Assembly (NCBI GenBank): GCA_009746045.1
Contig: RPFO01000078.1
Span: 1,645,107 to 1,709,106, forward strand
Source of the DNA: Mesostigma viride
Lineage: Eukaryota > Streptophyta > Mesostigmatophyceae > Mesostigmatales > Mesostigmataceae
DNA: 64,000 nucleotides
Direction of reading: 5' to 3'
Shown here piece after piece: positions 20,215 to 31,233 of this stretch (positions are counted from its first letter, which is position 1; each line of letters opens with the position of its first letter). The position numbers and the translations under genes are program-made. Below the pieces are notes generated by a model. The model searched no databases, was not told the DNA's origin, and saw nothing but the letters and a program-made list of their open reading frames with translations.

Positions 20215-23200
20215 GCACGGGAACGGGTGTTTCTTTCGCCAACCTCCTCCTCCTTGCGTGGCGGCTTTGCTAATCGACTCAATGCCCACAACTTGAGCAT
20301 CGGGACACCGACGCCCCTTGCAGCGGATCTGAAAAACAGCTCGAAACGAAATTTCGGGAATGAGAACCGCAGCACCTCGCCCGCCGTCAGGAAGCCAGCG
20401 AAAAGGCCTGGCCAGTACGCCGAGAAGAAGTCTGTTGTGGGGACTCATCTTGCTGATGAGGCGTACAACGTAGTTCATCACATGAGGAATGAATCTACCA
20501 AGCGGGCCTCTTTTGAGGAGATTGTTGATGGCTTCAATAAGAGGGCTGACGAGCTCAAGGCGGAGCATTTTGACATTCCGGTGGCCAAGCTTTTGATGAG
20601 CAGCGGCTTGCACAACTGTCGAGGTCTTGGGTGGCTCGGCTGATCGCCCTTTTTGACGACCTGTCGAAATCCGACCATGACAGAGACGTCAAGATCATTT
20701 TGGTGTCAACTCTTTTTTGTGGGGACGACATCGAGAAGGAGTTTTCGGCGGCAGAGTTGGAGAGAATGACGGGTGTCCCCGCGAAGACCATTCTCAAAGT
20801 TCGGGCGATCAGAAAGCAACAGAAGATGGAGTTCCTGACGCGTGCGCTGGCGCGAAAGAAGAGGAAGTTGCCCCAATTTGTAATCGAGTCGATCGCGCAG
20901 GCTTGGACTGATGAGGAGAACTCGCGCGCTTCGCCCCAAGAGAGGGATACCATAAAGACGCACGAACGAGTTGGCAATCGTGCGATTTTGGTTGGTGTCC
21001 AAGGGGCCTACTTCTACCTCACCTCGAAGGAGGACATATATCTCAAGTTTTTAGCGGAGCACACGTACTGGGACAAGAAAAGTCCGCAGTATGAGAAGGA
21101 TGTCGGCATCCATGTCGGATATACGACTTTCTGCAAGTACGCCCCCAAAACCGTCAAGGGGAAGTGGAAGGAGAGAAACGTGTGCGCCTGTGAGACGCAT
21201 ACGGTCATGCAGTCGAAGGTAGCGGCATGGACTAGGTACTGCAAGGCGAAGCACGGCAAGAACTGCAAGTGCGGCGACGAGTGTGAGGGATGTTTAAGGG
21301 CGAGATTGCCTGACGGCACGTGCGGGATGTTCGAAAGCCTGCACACGACCGAATGGGTGAAGCACTTCCATTGCCGTGTGGCGGAGGCGGATGGGGGTAG
21401 TGAGCTGGGGGGTGGGGCAAACTCGGCGAGAAACGAAGAGGAGGAGGGGACAATAATGTGACGGAAGATGAATGGCAGGGGCAAGACCTTGACGATCTTG
21501 AAATAAATGAGAGGATCGTGGAGGATGAGGAAGGGGTGCCAAGGGTAGGGGACCCATCCATGGAGGAGGGGTCTGTCTTTCGCATTCTGAAGAGGGCATG
21601 TATGGAGAACTCGTGTCCCGAGTCCCGGTGTGGCATCAAAGACTGGGTGTTGTGTGACCGGGACAAGAATTCAACAGAACTACTAAATTGGTTCAGATAC
21701 GTGAAGAAGGAGGTAGTGGTTTCCCGACCGGCAGGGGAGGTAAGCGTGTTTGGATTTTGTGACGCAATTATTTCGCAGCGTCATTCTGCAGCGCGATGTT
21801 AATTTAAAGGCTTTTCTGATACTTTATGAATATGTTACTTGCAAATTTACTTCATCCCTTGGTTAAAACAGGACGCGACCGATCGGCGGGTCCCGGAGAA
21901 GGTCAAGCGGCCCGTACAGGAAACGATGAGGTCAACGCCCGCGCAGCTGAGGCTGGCGATTATCGAGAGTTGGGAGGACTTTACCAACCACTGCTTTACG
22001 TCATGGTGGCAGTCGGCAACGATCAAGGACCGGGAGAGGAACATGACTGAGGGGGATGTGCTCGTGCATGGAGATTGGGCCGAGAATTACGAGAACAACA
22101 ACTACGTCCAACTGCAGTCGCAGTACTTTCACAAGACGAGCTTTGTCCTCATGCCCATGATCGTGCGATATTTGCACAATGGTGCGATGGCAAAGCGAAC
22201 GTTCTTTTTTCTCGGGGAAGCCAAGATGAAGCGGGGAGAGCGGGCGCTCGTCTACGCGCTGAGGACAATCATGGAAACCCTGCGCGGACTTGGTGTGGGG
22301 GTGAAGAGGATGTTCATGTGCTCTGACAACTGCTCATCCCAGTTCAAGTCCAAGTACGTGGTTAACGCCGTCTTCCGCCTCCTCATGCAGGATCCCGACT
22401 TGGAATCCTTCGAGTACCACTACTTGGGTGAGCAGCACGGGAAGGGGGAGGTGGATGGTCAGGGAGCGAAGTTCAAGTGCATTGTGAGGAACATGCAATG
22501 CATTCCTGAGAACCAGGGCATCGTTACAGGGCGCCAGATCGTCAAGTACATGCGGGACAGCTGGGAAGGAGGCAAAACCACGAGCAGGGAGTCGGCCCGC
22601 GCTCGGGCAGAGGGCGTCCACCGTCATTTCTTTCATTTTCCTGAGGTGCGAAACTCAATTTTTCTTGAACTTGATTGAGGTATCTCTGCAGAGTGACCTT
22701 TTGCCCATTTGCATTTTATTATTTGATAATGCTAAAAGAACTGGTATGAATTAGCGTCTTATATAGTGAAAAATGCATGCAAAGCACTTTCAAAGGGGTA
22801 TCTCTGCAGAGTGACCCTTCATGTGTACTTGATCTATTGACACATACCAACTTTCCGTTTCTGACATTCTCCCTCATTGCAGGACCTCGACTCCGGCGCC
22901 CGTATGATACCGACGCGTGTCGAGGCCATCAAGCAAGCGCACTGGTGGCGCCTGGACAAGTCTGACCCGGGGCTCCTGATGATGAGGCGTTTTTCGTGCT
23001 ACTGCCCAGCCTGCCTAGCTAACAGGTGGGAGGAGTGCCGGACCGAGTGGACACATATCGAGGAATTTAACGATGAGGGCCAAACGATGAAAACTTTCCG
23101 CCTGATGCCGCCAACGCAGCCCATACCTCCGGTTCGCCAGCTGACGCGGGCGGAACTGCTGAAGGATCAAAGGGATGCCATTGGCAGGCAGATGCGCATG

Positions 23201-23626
23201 TATGATTACATCGCAGTTCCGTCAGACAGAGAGGACGTGAACCACAATTCCGCCCACCCTTTTTGGGTGATGCAGGTGGTGAGGGAGGCCTCAGTGCTGG
23301 AGAAGGAGGAGGTTAGGTGGGTTGAGGGACAAAACGGACGGCAGAAGGAGATTTTCTTGCCCGGCCACGCCGTTCTGGCGGTTCGGCTGTGGAAGCGAGA
23401 TATGCATGACCCCCTGCATTTTACTCTGGATTTGGCTGATTGGCCGGAGTCCCGCCCAGCCGACCTGGTCGATTGCTATCTGTGCATCTCCGCTGCTCTT
23501 CCGCTCCAGTGCATGGTCCTTGGCAACCAAAGGCAAGCCTACGTTGATATGAGCAAGGAGCTTGACGCGTGGCTAACCGCTCTTGTACGCAACCAGCAAG
23601 CCCCGGAGGGGCTGCCACCGGCTTAA
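20215..23626 (+). CDS. transposase-like protein with DDE-like core and Cys-rich region, multi-exon, partly broken
   Basis: Coding pieces run from 20215 to 21739, then 21872-22645 and 22883-23626. The last two introns have GAG|GTAAGC...AACAG and GAG|GTGCGA...TTGCAG borders, both phase 0. Within the first piece the frame changes near 20630 and near 21400-21490, through an indel or an unrecognised intron. The core has HGDWAENY, SDNCSSQFKSKY and HGKGEVDGQGAKFK, which I recall from widespread, mostly unnamed transposon-like ORFs of animals and protists that carry a QFKN-type second Asp motif and a HGKG-DG-G motif. These Asp residues are plausible metal ligands. An upstream CXC-like cluster (CACETH...CKCGDECEGC) may bind zinc. 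No flanking inverted repeats were found. Every resolved intron contains the hairpin motif. Confidence 0.6.
21778..21798 (+). repeat. intronic hairpin motif
   Basis: GCGTCATTCTGCAGCGCGAT lies in the intron 21740-21871, about 73 nt before its acceptor. Pairing is weaker than in other copies. Confidence 0.6.
22679..22817 (+). repeat. two intronic hairpin motifs
   Basis: GGTATCTCTGCAGAGTGACC occurs at 22679-22698 and again at 22797-22816, inside one intron (22646-22882). The second lies ~65 nt before the acceptor. Both share the same two-base change in the 5' arm, so one probably copied the other. Confidence 0.75.
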
Positions 23627-23632
23627 ACTTTC

Positions 23633-23656
23633 GGGGACGCTCCGCAGCGCCACCCC
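23633..23656 (+). repeat. hairpin motif just after the stop codon
   Basis: GGGGACGCTCCGCAGCGCCA followed by CCCC begins 7 nt after the TAA of the transposase-like gene. A near-identical copy lies at 24116-24138. Confidence 0.75.
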
Positions 23657-23659
23657 TAC

Positions 23660-24211
23660 GGATCTTTAAGCCTGGGCTTTATTCGCCTACGGTTGGGACA
23701 GTGTTTATTCGTGTTTATATATTTTTGGAGAACTGTTTTTTCATATGTTACATAGATGACAAGTGGCTGGGAACATTGTTAGCCTCGGTAGTGACAAATT
23801 TTAGTATATTTCCGTGTCGAAATGGCGAGTATTTTATTTAACTTGTACAATAATTTTTCGAATTACAAATTTATAATTTGGTTTGACCTAAAAATCATGT
23901 CGTCACTCAAATATGTAGTTGCTGTGTAGGACTTTCCGTCTGCAAATTGGTTCGTACTAATTTCGAATGTCACAACAATGTTACTGTACTAAGGCCTCTT
24001 TGGTAGATGTCTTAAAACACAAATTCGCTCCGGAAGTGCCAAAGTACCTTGCTTGTAACCGGACTAGTTACGAATTGTGATTGGAAGGTTGTCCCCTACA
24101 ACCACAAGGAATAGAGGGGACGCTCCGCAGCGCCACCCATACGACAGTCCGGACCGGGCTTTGCTGAAATAATTTTCTCACTCGCAACTTAGCCATCAAA
24201 CTCACTTTTAC
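23660..24211. other. 3' flank, no gene
   Basis: The stretch is AT-rich with no coding frame. It contains the second GGGGACGCTCCGCAGCGCCA motif at 24116-24138. Confidence 0.6.
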
Positions 24212-24685
24212 GATGGAGCGCGCCGATGTTTTTGGTTCGCAGCATACATATGTGCATGTCGATAAAAAGGAGCATGCGGCCAACATGTATGTTGAAATCG
24301 ACTCCCCCCCCACGACTTCCCACGCTCCCTGCGGGGACCGTTTGGAGGTTGGGGTTCAGGTGTCATTGCGTTCGGAAACGGGATGATCGACCTGATGCCC
24401 CCAGATTCAGATTTGGCGCCTGCCCCCCGTGTTCCGGGTAAGGCCAGGGTGGTGCAATGCCTCCAGAAGGAGGGCACGGAAATTTCGCCCAATGTCTCGG
24501 CTGTGCGCCTCCGGGCTGAGGCCCAGCATGAGTTCTTGAATGCGGCGGAAATAGGTGGGGCCGTATGGGCCCCCAAACAATTTTCCAACGAGCCTCCAAA
24601 TTTCGTGGGGGACTTGTACAAGGGAGCGTACAAGTTTCGTGACATTGAGATCGATGGATGGGGGTCATTTCTCCAGGAAAAGTGA
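24212..24685 (+). CDS. hypothetical protein, probably frameshifted
   Basis: The ATG at 24212 (MERADVFGSQHTYVHV) opens 57 codons. A second frame then continues from about 24383 to the TGA at 24685 (KARVVQCLQKEGTEISPNVS...GWGSFLQEK). Joined by one indel they would make about 157 aa of ordinary, non-repetitive composition. I recognise no family. It follows the transposase-like gene in the same orientation and carries the same hairpin motif upstream, so it may be a second ORF of the same mobile unit. Confidence 0.35.
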
Positions 24686-24960
24686 ATGCCGGTCCCATTT
24701 GGCAAATATAATCGATGATTAATTCCATGCAACATTTTGCGTTGGTCAAATGTGTAAATTTGCATTATTAATCGATTCAATAAAATTATGGGGGTGGGTA
24801 TACCCACCATTTGATGGTTGAAAGTACTACTAGCTTCGTCGATTAACTCTTCTCAACATGGTCCTCTAGTCGACTAGGAATGTACCAATCCATCAGGGTA
24901 TCGAGAAACTTGTTATGCCGAAACACTCCGGTCGAAAATTTCGTGCCACCTGCAGGCAAT

Positions 24961-25100
24961 CAAAAAGCGCACGCGGACCGACGGAAAAGAGTAGTTAGTT
25001 ACGAAATTAAAAAAACGACAAAAAGTGTCACACGCGGCCCGGCGGGAAAGAGTAGTTTGTTACGAAGTTAAAAAAACGACGAAAAGTGTCACACTTTTCG
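24961..25100. repeat. ~68-bp tandem repeat, two copies
   Basis: The unit GGGAAAGAGTAGTTTGTTAC...AAAAAAACGACGAAAAGTGT occurs twice in tandem, and GTGTCACAC recurs at the unit ends. It forms the 3' side of the minus-strand LINE remnant that follows. Confidence 0.75.
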
Positions 25101-26017
25101 GAACATTCGAAGTGGGCCCGGCCCCATATCCATGCCATCTGGTTGGCTGTGAGGCTCGCGTCCCGTAATCCCGTGATGCCGAAAATAACCGTAGATAGTG
25201 TGACGGTGGTGGGGGGAGCTGTAATAGCCATCCACTTGGCCCATATACCCAGCAGCCATTGCCAAACCCCTGCGAGTTGGCAGTCCAGAAATCTGTGCTC
25301 AATTGTTTCATCTGGAAAGTTGCATAAGCACGCCGCCGCGTGGGAGTACCGGTGGTGCAATTGGGAATTGACCCCGATGGCCCGATGCATAAGCAGGTGC
25401 TGGACGTCGGTGGCCCGTTTGTCAACCAATGGGTGATCAACTGCCAAGGTAATGTTCTTGATCCAGGTGTAGCCCGGCCACTCGGGGTGCCAGCGCAGGC
25501 GACCCGGGTGCATCCTATGATTTTTATGTAGAAGTAGCCGGTATCCCCAGTCTGCCGTGTACTCGAAAAGGCACTTCGTCATGGGGGTGCCGCCAGATGT
25601 GAGGACCCACCCAAATTCTAGCGGGTCTAGAGCAAGCGTGTCCAGTCGCCCCTTGCCAACATGTAGCCATGTGGTGTCGCGTATCACTGTGGTGGGGTCC
25701 AAGGGTAACATGCACGCCTGTGACAGTGACCACGGGACCACTCGAATGCGGTGACATTGAAATGCTGGAATGTAGGCGTACGATGTAATCAATTTGCCGA
25801 GAAGTCCTTGACCGTCGGGTGTCTCCTGGAGCAATTGTATGGTAACGCCCGTCGACGCGACCGCAACGATGCAGCCCTTATGTATGGACGTGTCGCGATC
25901 CGGGTAATAGCTCACCCATTCCCCGACTTGTAGGGGTTTGCGTGGGGTTGTCATGAGGGTATGCCATCCTGCGGGAATTGCTTGTAGAAGGTTGTCCCAA
26001 GCTGGTCGGCTGGGCAT
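25028..26017 (-). pseudogene. LINE ORF2 C-terminal remnant with zf-RVT-type motif
   Basis: The 329-aa frame has near its C-terminus a CLCNFPDETIEHRFLDC cluster followed by VWQWLLGIWAKW. This matches the zinc-knuckle region after the reverse transcriptase in many L1-like elements. No reverse-transcriptase motifs remain upstream, and a stop lies just before the first Met. It differs from the other LINEs in this window, so it is a second, older non-LTR lineage. The AT-rich tandem repeat at its low-coordinate end may be its 3' tail. Confidence 0.65.
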
Positions 26018-27072
26018 GTTTGCGATCCACGCACGTCTAGGTTGGTCTCATCTGCGCGGCTGCGCCACACAACAGGATCCAGGCCTATCCAGGCGTGCAA
26101 CTGACGTGTCGTAGAGCAGAATAGTAGTAGAAAGTTCAGTTCAGTGGGTAGTAGGGATAGTTACCGCAAATAGGAGTCCGAGGGGGGAACCATGGTACCG
26201 GCTCTCGGGCTTGCCGGCGGCGGCCCGCGGGTACCACGGTATTGGACGCTACCACGGTACCAGCAGCGTTGGGTGCCGGTTGCGGTCCACGCGTCGTGGT
26301 TGGACCGCGGGCCCAGCCTTTTTTGTCAGGCGGTGGCGGTTTTGGGGACCGCGGACCCTTGGCTGGATGCCACCCCTCCTCTGTCATCTCGGTGGCTGGC
26401 TGGTCAGTGGTCACTGTAATTCTGCGGTGCAAATAGCGTCGTATTTGGGAACCACGCGGCGCCAGCACACATTTCCGATCCAGGGGCGTCCTGACTAGTT
26501 TGAACAACCTGGGAGTACTTTGAGTCAAAGTCCTCTCGATACAGTACGGCTCTCGTACAGGTTTGTATTCTACTTGCGTGGTGCGCTGCTGGCGAGACCG
26601 GCTCCGCATGTCCCTGAGATCCTGCGAACGGCGATCCGACCCCGACGTGGGGTCCAGTGACTCCCGAGTCCCGAGTCCAGACTCCAGAGCGGTCACAGCC
26701 TAGCCTTCTCGTTTTCTGCTCATGGGCACTGCACTCCAGCTGCGACCGCACTCCAGGACGCTCAATTCATGCCAATGCTCGGCGAGCCTTTCCAAAAACT
26801 TTTTCTCCTCGGGAGTTTTCTGACAAGACGGTGTTATTTCACTACTGGTTTTCGATGAAAGGATAATGTTGTGGCCTATCCGCCGGAGTGCTGCCGGTTA
26901 AATGGCTATGGTGGTTGGAATTCGCTTGCAAGGACCTTGGAAGGTTATGCTGATTTAGTCTAGGTTATCATTCTTCTTATCGGCCGTGCCAGCGCTGGCC
27001 ACAGCCGCCGGGCACATGTTGTGTTCACCCTCGTGTAAGGAAACTTACTCGAGCAATAACAGTCTACCGCGA
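26018..27072. other. intergenic region upstream of the GT29 gene
   Basis: I see no supported gene. Open frames at 26136-26751 are Pro/Arg/Gly-rich and lack splice logic. The last 300 bases presumably contain the GT29 promoter, but no clear TATA box was identified. Confidence 0.5.
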
Positions 27073-30000
27073 ATGAAGCATCTTTGGGTAGCTGTGGGGA
27101 TTTCGCTACTGCTGGTCCATATGCAGATTTCCGTCACGTCTGGCATGCCGGAAGTCAAGTCGCCCGAGGAATGCGAGGCGGACCATCTGGATAGGCTGGA
27201 AGATTTCAAACGCTGGCTTGGCTCACACCATGTGTCTGTACAGGAAAAGCATAAACGATTGGAGCAGTTGCTTGAGGAAATGTTGCTTTGTTACCAGCAC
27301 GAGGCGGAGAAGTCTAACAAGAAAATAGAATGCGAACTGGGCGAGAATGGCCGCCTTTTGAACATTAATGAGAACATCCTGCTGGTCGGCAACGGTGCTA
27401 GCGTTACGCAACATCACAATGGCCATCTCATCGACCAGTTTGACGAGGTGATGCGGTTCAACAACATCCGCGTTCGGGGGTTTGAGAATATCGTTGGCCG
27501 CAAGACAACCATCGCCTTCATTGGCTCTGTTTACGAGATTTGTCCTTGCTCCGAGCAGCACAAACGGCTTGGCATCAAGTCCGTAGAATGCTGCGACGAT
27601 GACATGGCAGAGAAGTTCTGGTCCAATTTCGACAATACACAGGATCTCAAGGTCATCTCGGCTAGTTCTCGCATTCCCGCGTTCCTGTTCACAGCACCGT
27701 CTGCGCCTTTAGGCGTGCGGACGATGCGCAACGTGTACCGGTTTCAGCCCTGGCCACTGGGGAAGCTTGCAAACAAGGTAATGTCTTGCCATCGCCCTTC
27801 TCCAGTTTTGTAGGTTTGTATGAGCCCATATTGCAGCTCTCTATCTTTACAGTTTGTGTGGCTTTGTGTCTGGCTAGTAGTAGATTTTTCTGGAATCGCC
27901 GTCTGAGCGTCACAGCGCCATTTTGTGGATCTCAGTCGTTGTGGATTACGCCCGTCGCTGCTTGCTGGTGCACATTTGGTTGCTTGAGGATGTGTCCACG
28001 CTGGCTGCGTGCTGGCAGCCGGTTTCCCTGCACATCCGTGTCAAAGTGGCCTGGCCACGCATGGGACCCATGCCGTAACCGTTGTTGTTGTTGCCTTGGT
28101 TGCTTGCTAGCACGGACGCCAGCTGGCATGCGCATCGCTACCCTCCTGATTGGGACATCGCTCTCCCCCCCCCCCCCTCCCACACGCACACAGACACACA
28201 CATACTCGTTTGTGTGTTGCCATTGATCAAACCCTTTGCTGTTCCCCCGCTCCTTGCCCCTCCCTTGCGCGTTGTTGTTTTCCGGACCTTGTTGCCCTCA
28301 CTGAGCAAGGCATTGATTAACCTCCCCTTCCTCCTCACGGACTTTTTCTTTTCCTCTCTGGCATCTTTGCACTTCACTTTCTGCCCCTCCCTGCTGACCT
28401 TTTCTCCCCCCCTTGCAGGCCTCCTCACCCCCTCGTTGCCAGCCTGTTTGCCCCCCCTCTGTCCCCCTTCCCCCCCCCCCCCCCCCGCCTCCCCCCTCAT
28501 CCAGGTGCTTGACAAGCTGCAGAAGTACGAGAAGGGGATCAAAGCGCGCTTCAACTCCAAGACTGTTCTGCGCAACGGCATGTACTGCATCATCCTGCTC
28601 ATCGAGTGCGGCATCCGCCCGACGCTCGCGGGCTTTGACATCAACTACGACCCTAACCAGGGCTACGTCCACCACTACTACCCACTGGACAACGAGCCTG
28701 TGCAGAAGTTCACGGTGCGTGTACACGTTGTTTGGTACAAGGCAGACAAGTGTCGGGGATTGCAATGGACGCAAGGGGGGGGGGGGGGGGGAATGGTTGT
28801 GTTTGGGATTGCAGTTAGTGGATTGTTGATTGTTGATTCTCATGCATGGGAACAGCTTCCATCCTTGTGGCGAGAGGTCGAAAGCACAGCAACATCGGCG
28901 GGGCCCGTGCAGGTTTATTTCTCCGCGCACACTTGTCTGTCTTGAACAAGATGTTGAGGTAGTCAGCTTTGCGCAGGATGGGGGCAATGTAGTATCGTTT
29001 TTCGCAGCCCATGTGGTCCTTGTTGACCCCATCTATGATTTGTTTCCCTTTCAGTCCGGAGCACCTGATAGACGAAACATTCTTTTTCAAGAAAGTGACA
29101 GGGGGTGGAAGCCAGTATTTGTGGCTGCCACCGGGTGACAGCAACTGCTCAAACTAAGTTGACGTGAAGCAACAAGCAGCGGCTGGGGCGGCCGGAGACG
29201 CAAGTTCTGAGGTCCGGTTGATGCATGTTACGCAACTTTTCACCCTTGCCAGGTTCCATCTAATATCTGATTCCCTGACCGAGTTCAAGATCTTCATAGC
29301 TGAGCGAGTTGATACGCAGTGTGGCTGGTGCAGAGGGAGACGAGTGCATTTGGTCGTCTCGCCCCACGCAATTGTCTAGCATCCCTTGCCACCCCTCACC
29401 GCGTGCCTAAATCGTTACTCCCTGACAAGAGCCCTTGTGCAATTTTTTGTTGTACTCTTTGTAGTTGATTAATTTTTTGCTGTATTTTTCACTTGCAGCA
29501 CCTGCTCTACGTTTTTGTTTGCCCCTCGCCTCGTGCTGTGATCCCTGCACTGTAACCACAGCCCTTGCTCGGTTGAAGAGTAACGTCATCCTTGCGCAGT
29601 GAAGATTTAGCAACCCTTCTGTGTGCTGCTATTGCACGCTGGCCTCGCCCGCAGGGCCAGGGCGCAGCAGCGGTTGCCATGCGCCTAGTATTGGTCATTC
29701 CACCTCATGTTCATGTTCTTGTTCTTGTACAACCTATTTGTGCCGTGCCGCGTACCCTAATCACTCTACATCCTTACCAGGGTCGAGGCGCGATCGCGGC
29801 GGCCAAGGAGCATGAGAAGGGCTACCACGACTTCGACGTCGAGGGCCAGGTGCTGCGGGAGCTGCTGGCGGCAAATGTTATCATGCAGATGGACGCCTCC
29901 AAAGGGAATGACGAGGAGGAGCAGCAGCAGGAGGAGGAGGAGGAGCCGGATATCCCCACGGAGGACAACGAGGAGGACGTGCTGGGGGAAGAGGAGAGCA

Positions 30001-30092
30001 GGGATAGCGTGGTGGAGGAAACGAGCGACGGCGACTCCTTTGGGTTCGGCGCCAGGAGGCACATGATAGATAACTACAATAACTTCCGGTGA
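27073..30092 (+). CDS. GT29 sialyltransferase-like glycosyltransferase, three exons
   Basis: Exons 27073-27777, 28505-28714 and 29781-30092 join in phase 0 (AAG|GTAATG, CATCCAG|GTGC, ACG|GTGCGT, ACCAG|GGTC) to give 408 aa. A short N-terminus and one hydrophobic segment (HLWVAVGISLLLV) predict a type II Golgi membrane protein. Sialylmotif L is LLVGNGASV...DQFDEVMRFNN (about residues 99-145), motif S is NGMYCIILLIECGIRPTLAG (about 259-278), motif III is HHYY (near 291) and motif VS is HDFDVE (321-326, H-x4-E). All four family motifs are present in order. It should move a sugar from a CMP-activated donor onto a glycan, and the donor need not be N-acetylneuraminate in an alga. The C-terminal ~70 residues are an odd Glu/Gln/Asp-rich tail. 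The ATG was chosen because the membrane segment follows directly. A Met at 26986 is possible. Confidence 0.85.
28715..29780 (+). other. GT29 intron 2 (1,066 bp)
   Basis: The intron holds a G13-15 run near 28776 and an antisense open frame (29144-28815, about 109 codons) of protein-like composition that I cannot assign. Splicing across the whole interval keeps the GT29 frame. Confidence 0.5.
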
Positions 30093-30785
30093 GCCTGACG
30101 GGGGTGGGGAGGGGCATCCTGCCCAACGCAAGCGGTATCCAGTATGCCGCCGGGGTGAAGGGGCTCTGTGGGGCCAACAGGGCGTCGGAAATGCTGGCAT
30201 GGTCTTGGCGTCTTTCTGGCACAGGCGCTTGGGTTGGGGACCTCTTGTAGGTGGCGACGTGGCAGCTGGGGGCGGCGGGTAGATCTGCCCCCAAACCTTC
30301 AACGGTCTTGGAGCTGTTCAACGTGGGCCGTGCGATGCCAAGAGAGGCGTGCCGCTCATGCCCCAGGGCACGTGGTGGCTCATTCGGCCACAGCGGCACG
30401 GCGGTCCCTTTGATGGGCTTGAAAGAAAAGAAAATTGTCTGCAGGCTGGTGGCAGCTGTGCGCATGGTCGGTTGCCTCTTCTTTTCGGTATGACCCTGGT
30501 CTTGTGTTTGGCAAGCCAGTTCCACGGGCATTTCTTTTCACAGGGTGCCTGTGGCTTGTAGTCCAATAATCTAGCTTGACTATGGAATTTATTATTAAGT
30601 GATAAAATTTTAGTGAGACAACCGCCGGCCTGCCGACCCAACCGACGCGCCAACTGGCTGGGCAGGCCCACACGAGAAATTGCCACGTGTCAGCATGCCG
30701 CTACGCCAACAAGCCAGCAGTGTGCACTGTTGACGACTGCTGGCCGCGATTTTTGCAGTTGATTATCACGTCCGGTCGGTCCGGA
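30093..30785. other. GT29 3' flank
   Basis: There is no gene that I can support. An AGTGAGACAACCGCCGGCCTG segment near 30613 resembles the GAGACAAC termini discussed elsewhere. Confidence 0.5.
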
Positions 30786-31060
30786 CAGGCTTTATATGTG
30801 CCATCGAAGTGCGTACCTTGATAGCTAGATTTCTTTTGCAATGGCAGGCGCTCAATGGATATTTGATGCTTAAGAGTAACACAGTATCAGCGCTTTTGCG
30901 AGGCCGGGCTTGGCTACAATACTGACCATGTGCCTATCGGCATTGGATTCATTCGTAGTGCCAGACAGGCTTATCTGCCAGCGAAGTGCGTAACTACTAG
31001 CTAGATTTCTCATGCAATGGCAGGCGCTCGATAGATGGTTGATTAACTCGCGTTAGCACA
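30786..31060 (+). repeat. ~177-bp tandem units in the LINE 5' region
   Basis: ACAGGCTT...GCGAAGTGCGTA...CTAGATTTCT...GCAATGGCAGGCGCTC occurs near 30786 and again near 30963. It lies just upstream of ORF1, so it resembles the promoter monomers found in the 5' UTR of some LINEs. Confidence 0.6.
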
Positions 31061-31233
31061 TTTATAACGCAATTTTTTGCGTTATAACACTTTATTTCAA
31101 TTAAACACATCTAATGAAGCAAGCATGATATGGACTAACACGATGATATAATTTTCAGCCGCCATCGCCCAAGATTTAGCGCAATATCATAAAACGCAGC
31201 GCAGGCAGGGATCGTATTTTCCGGAAAGTAGCC

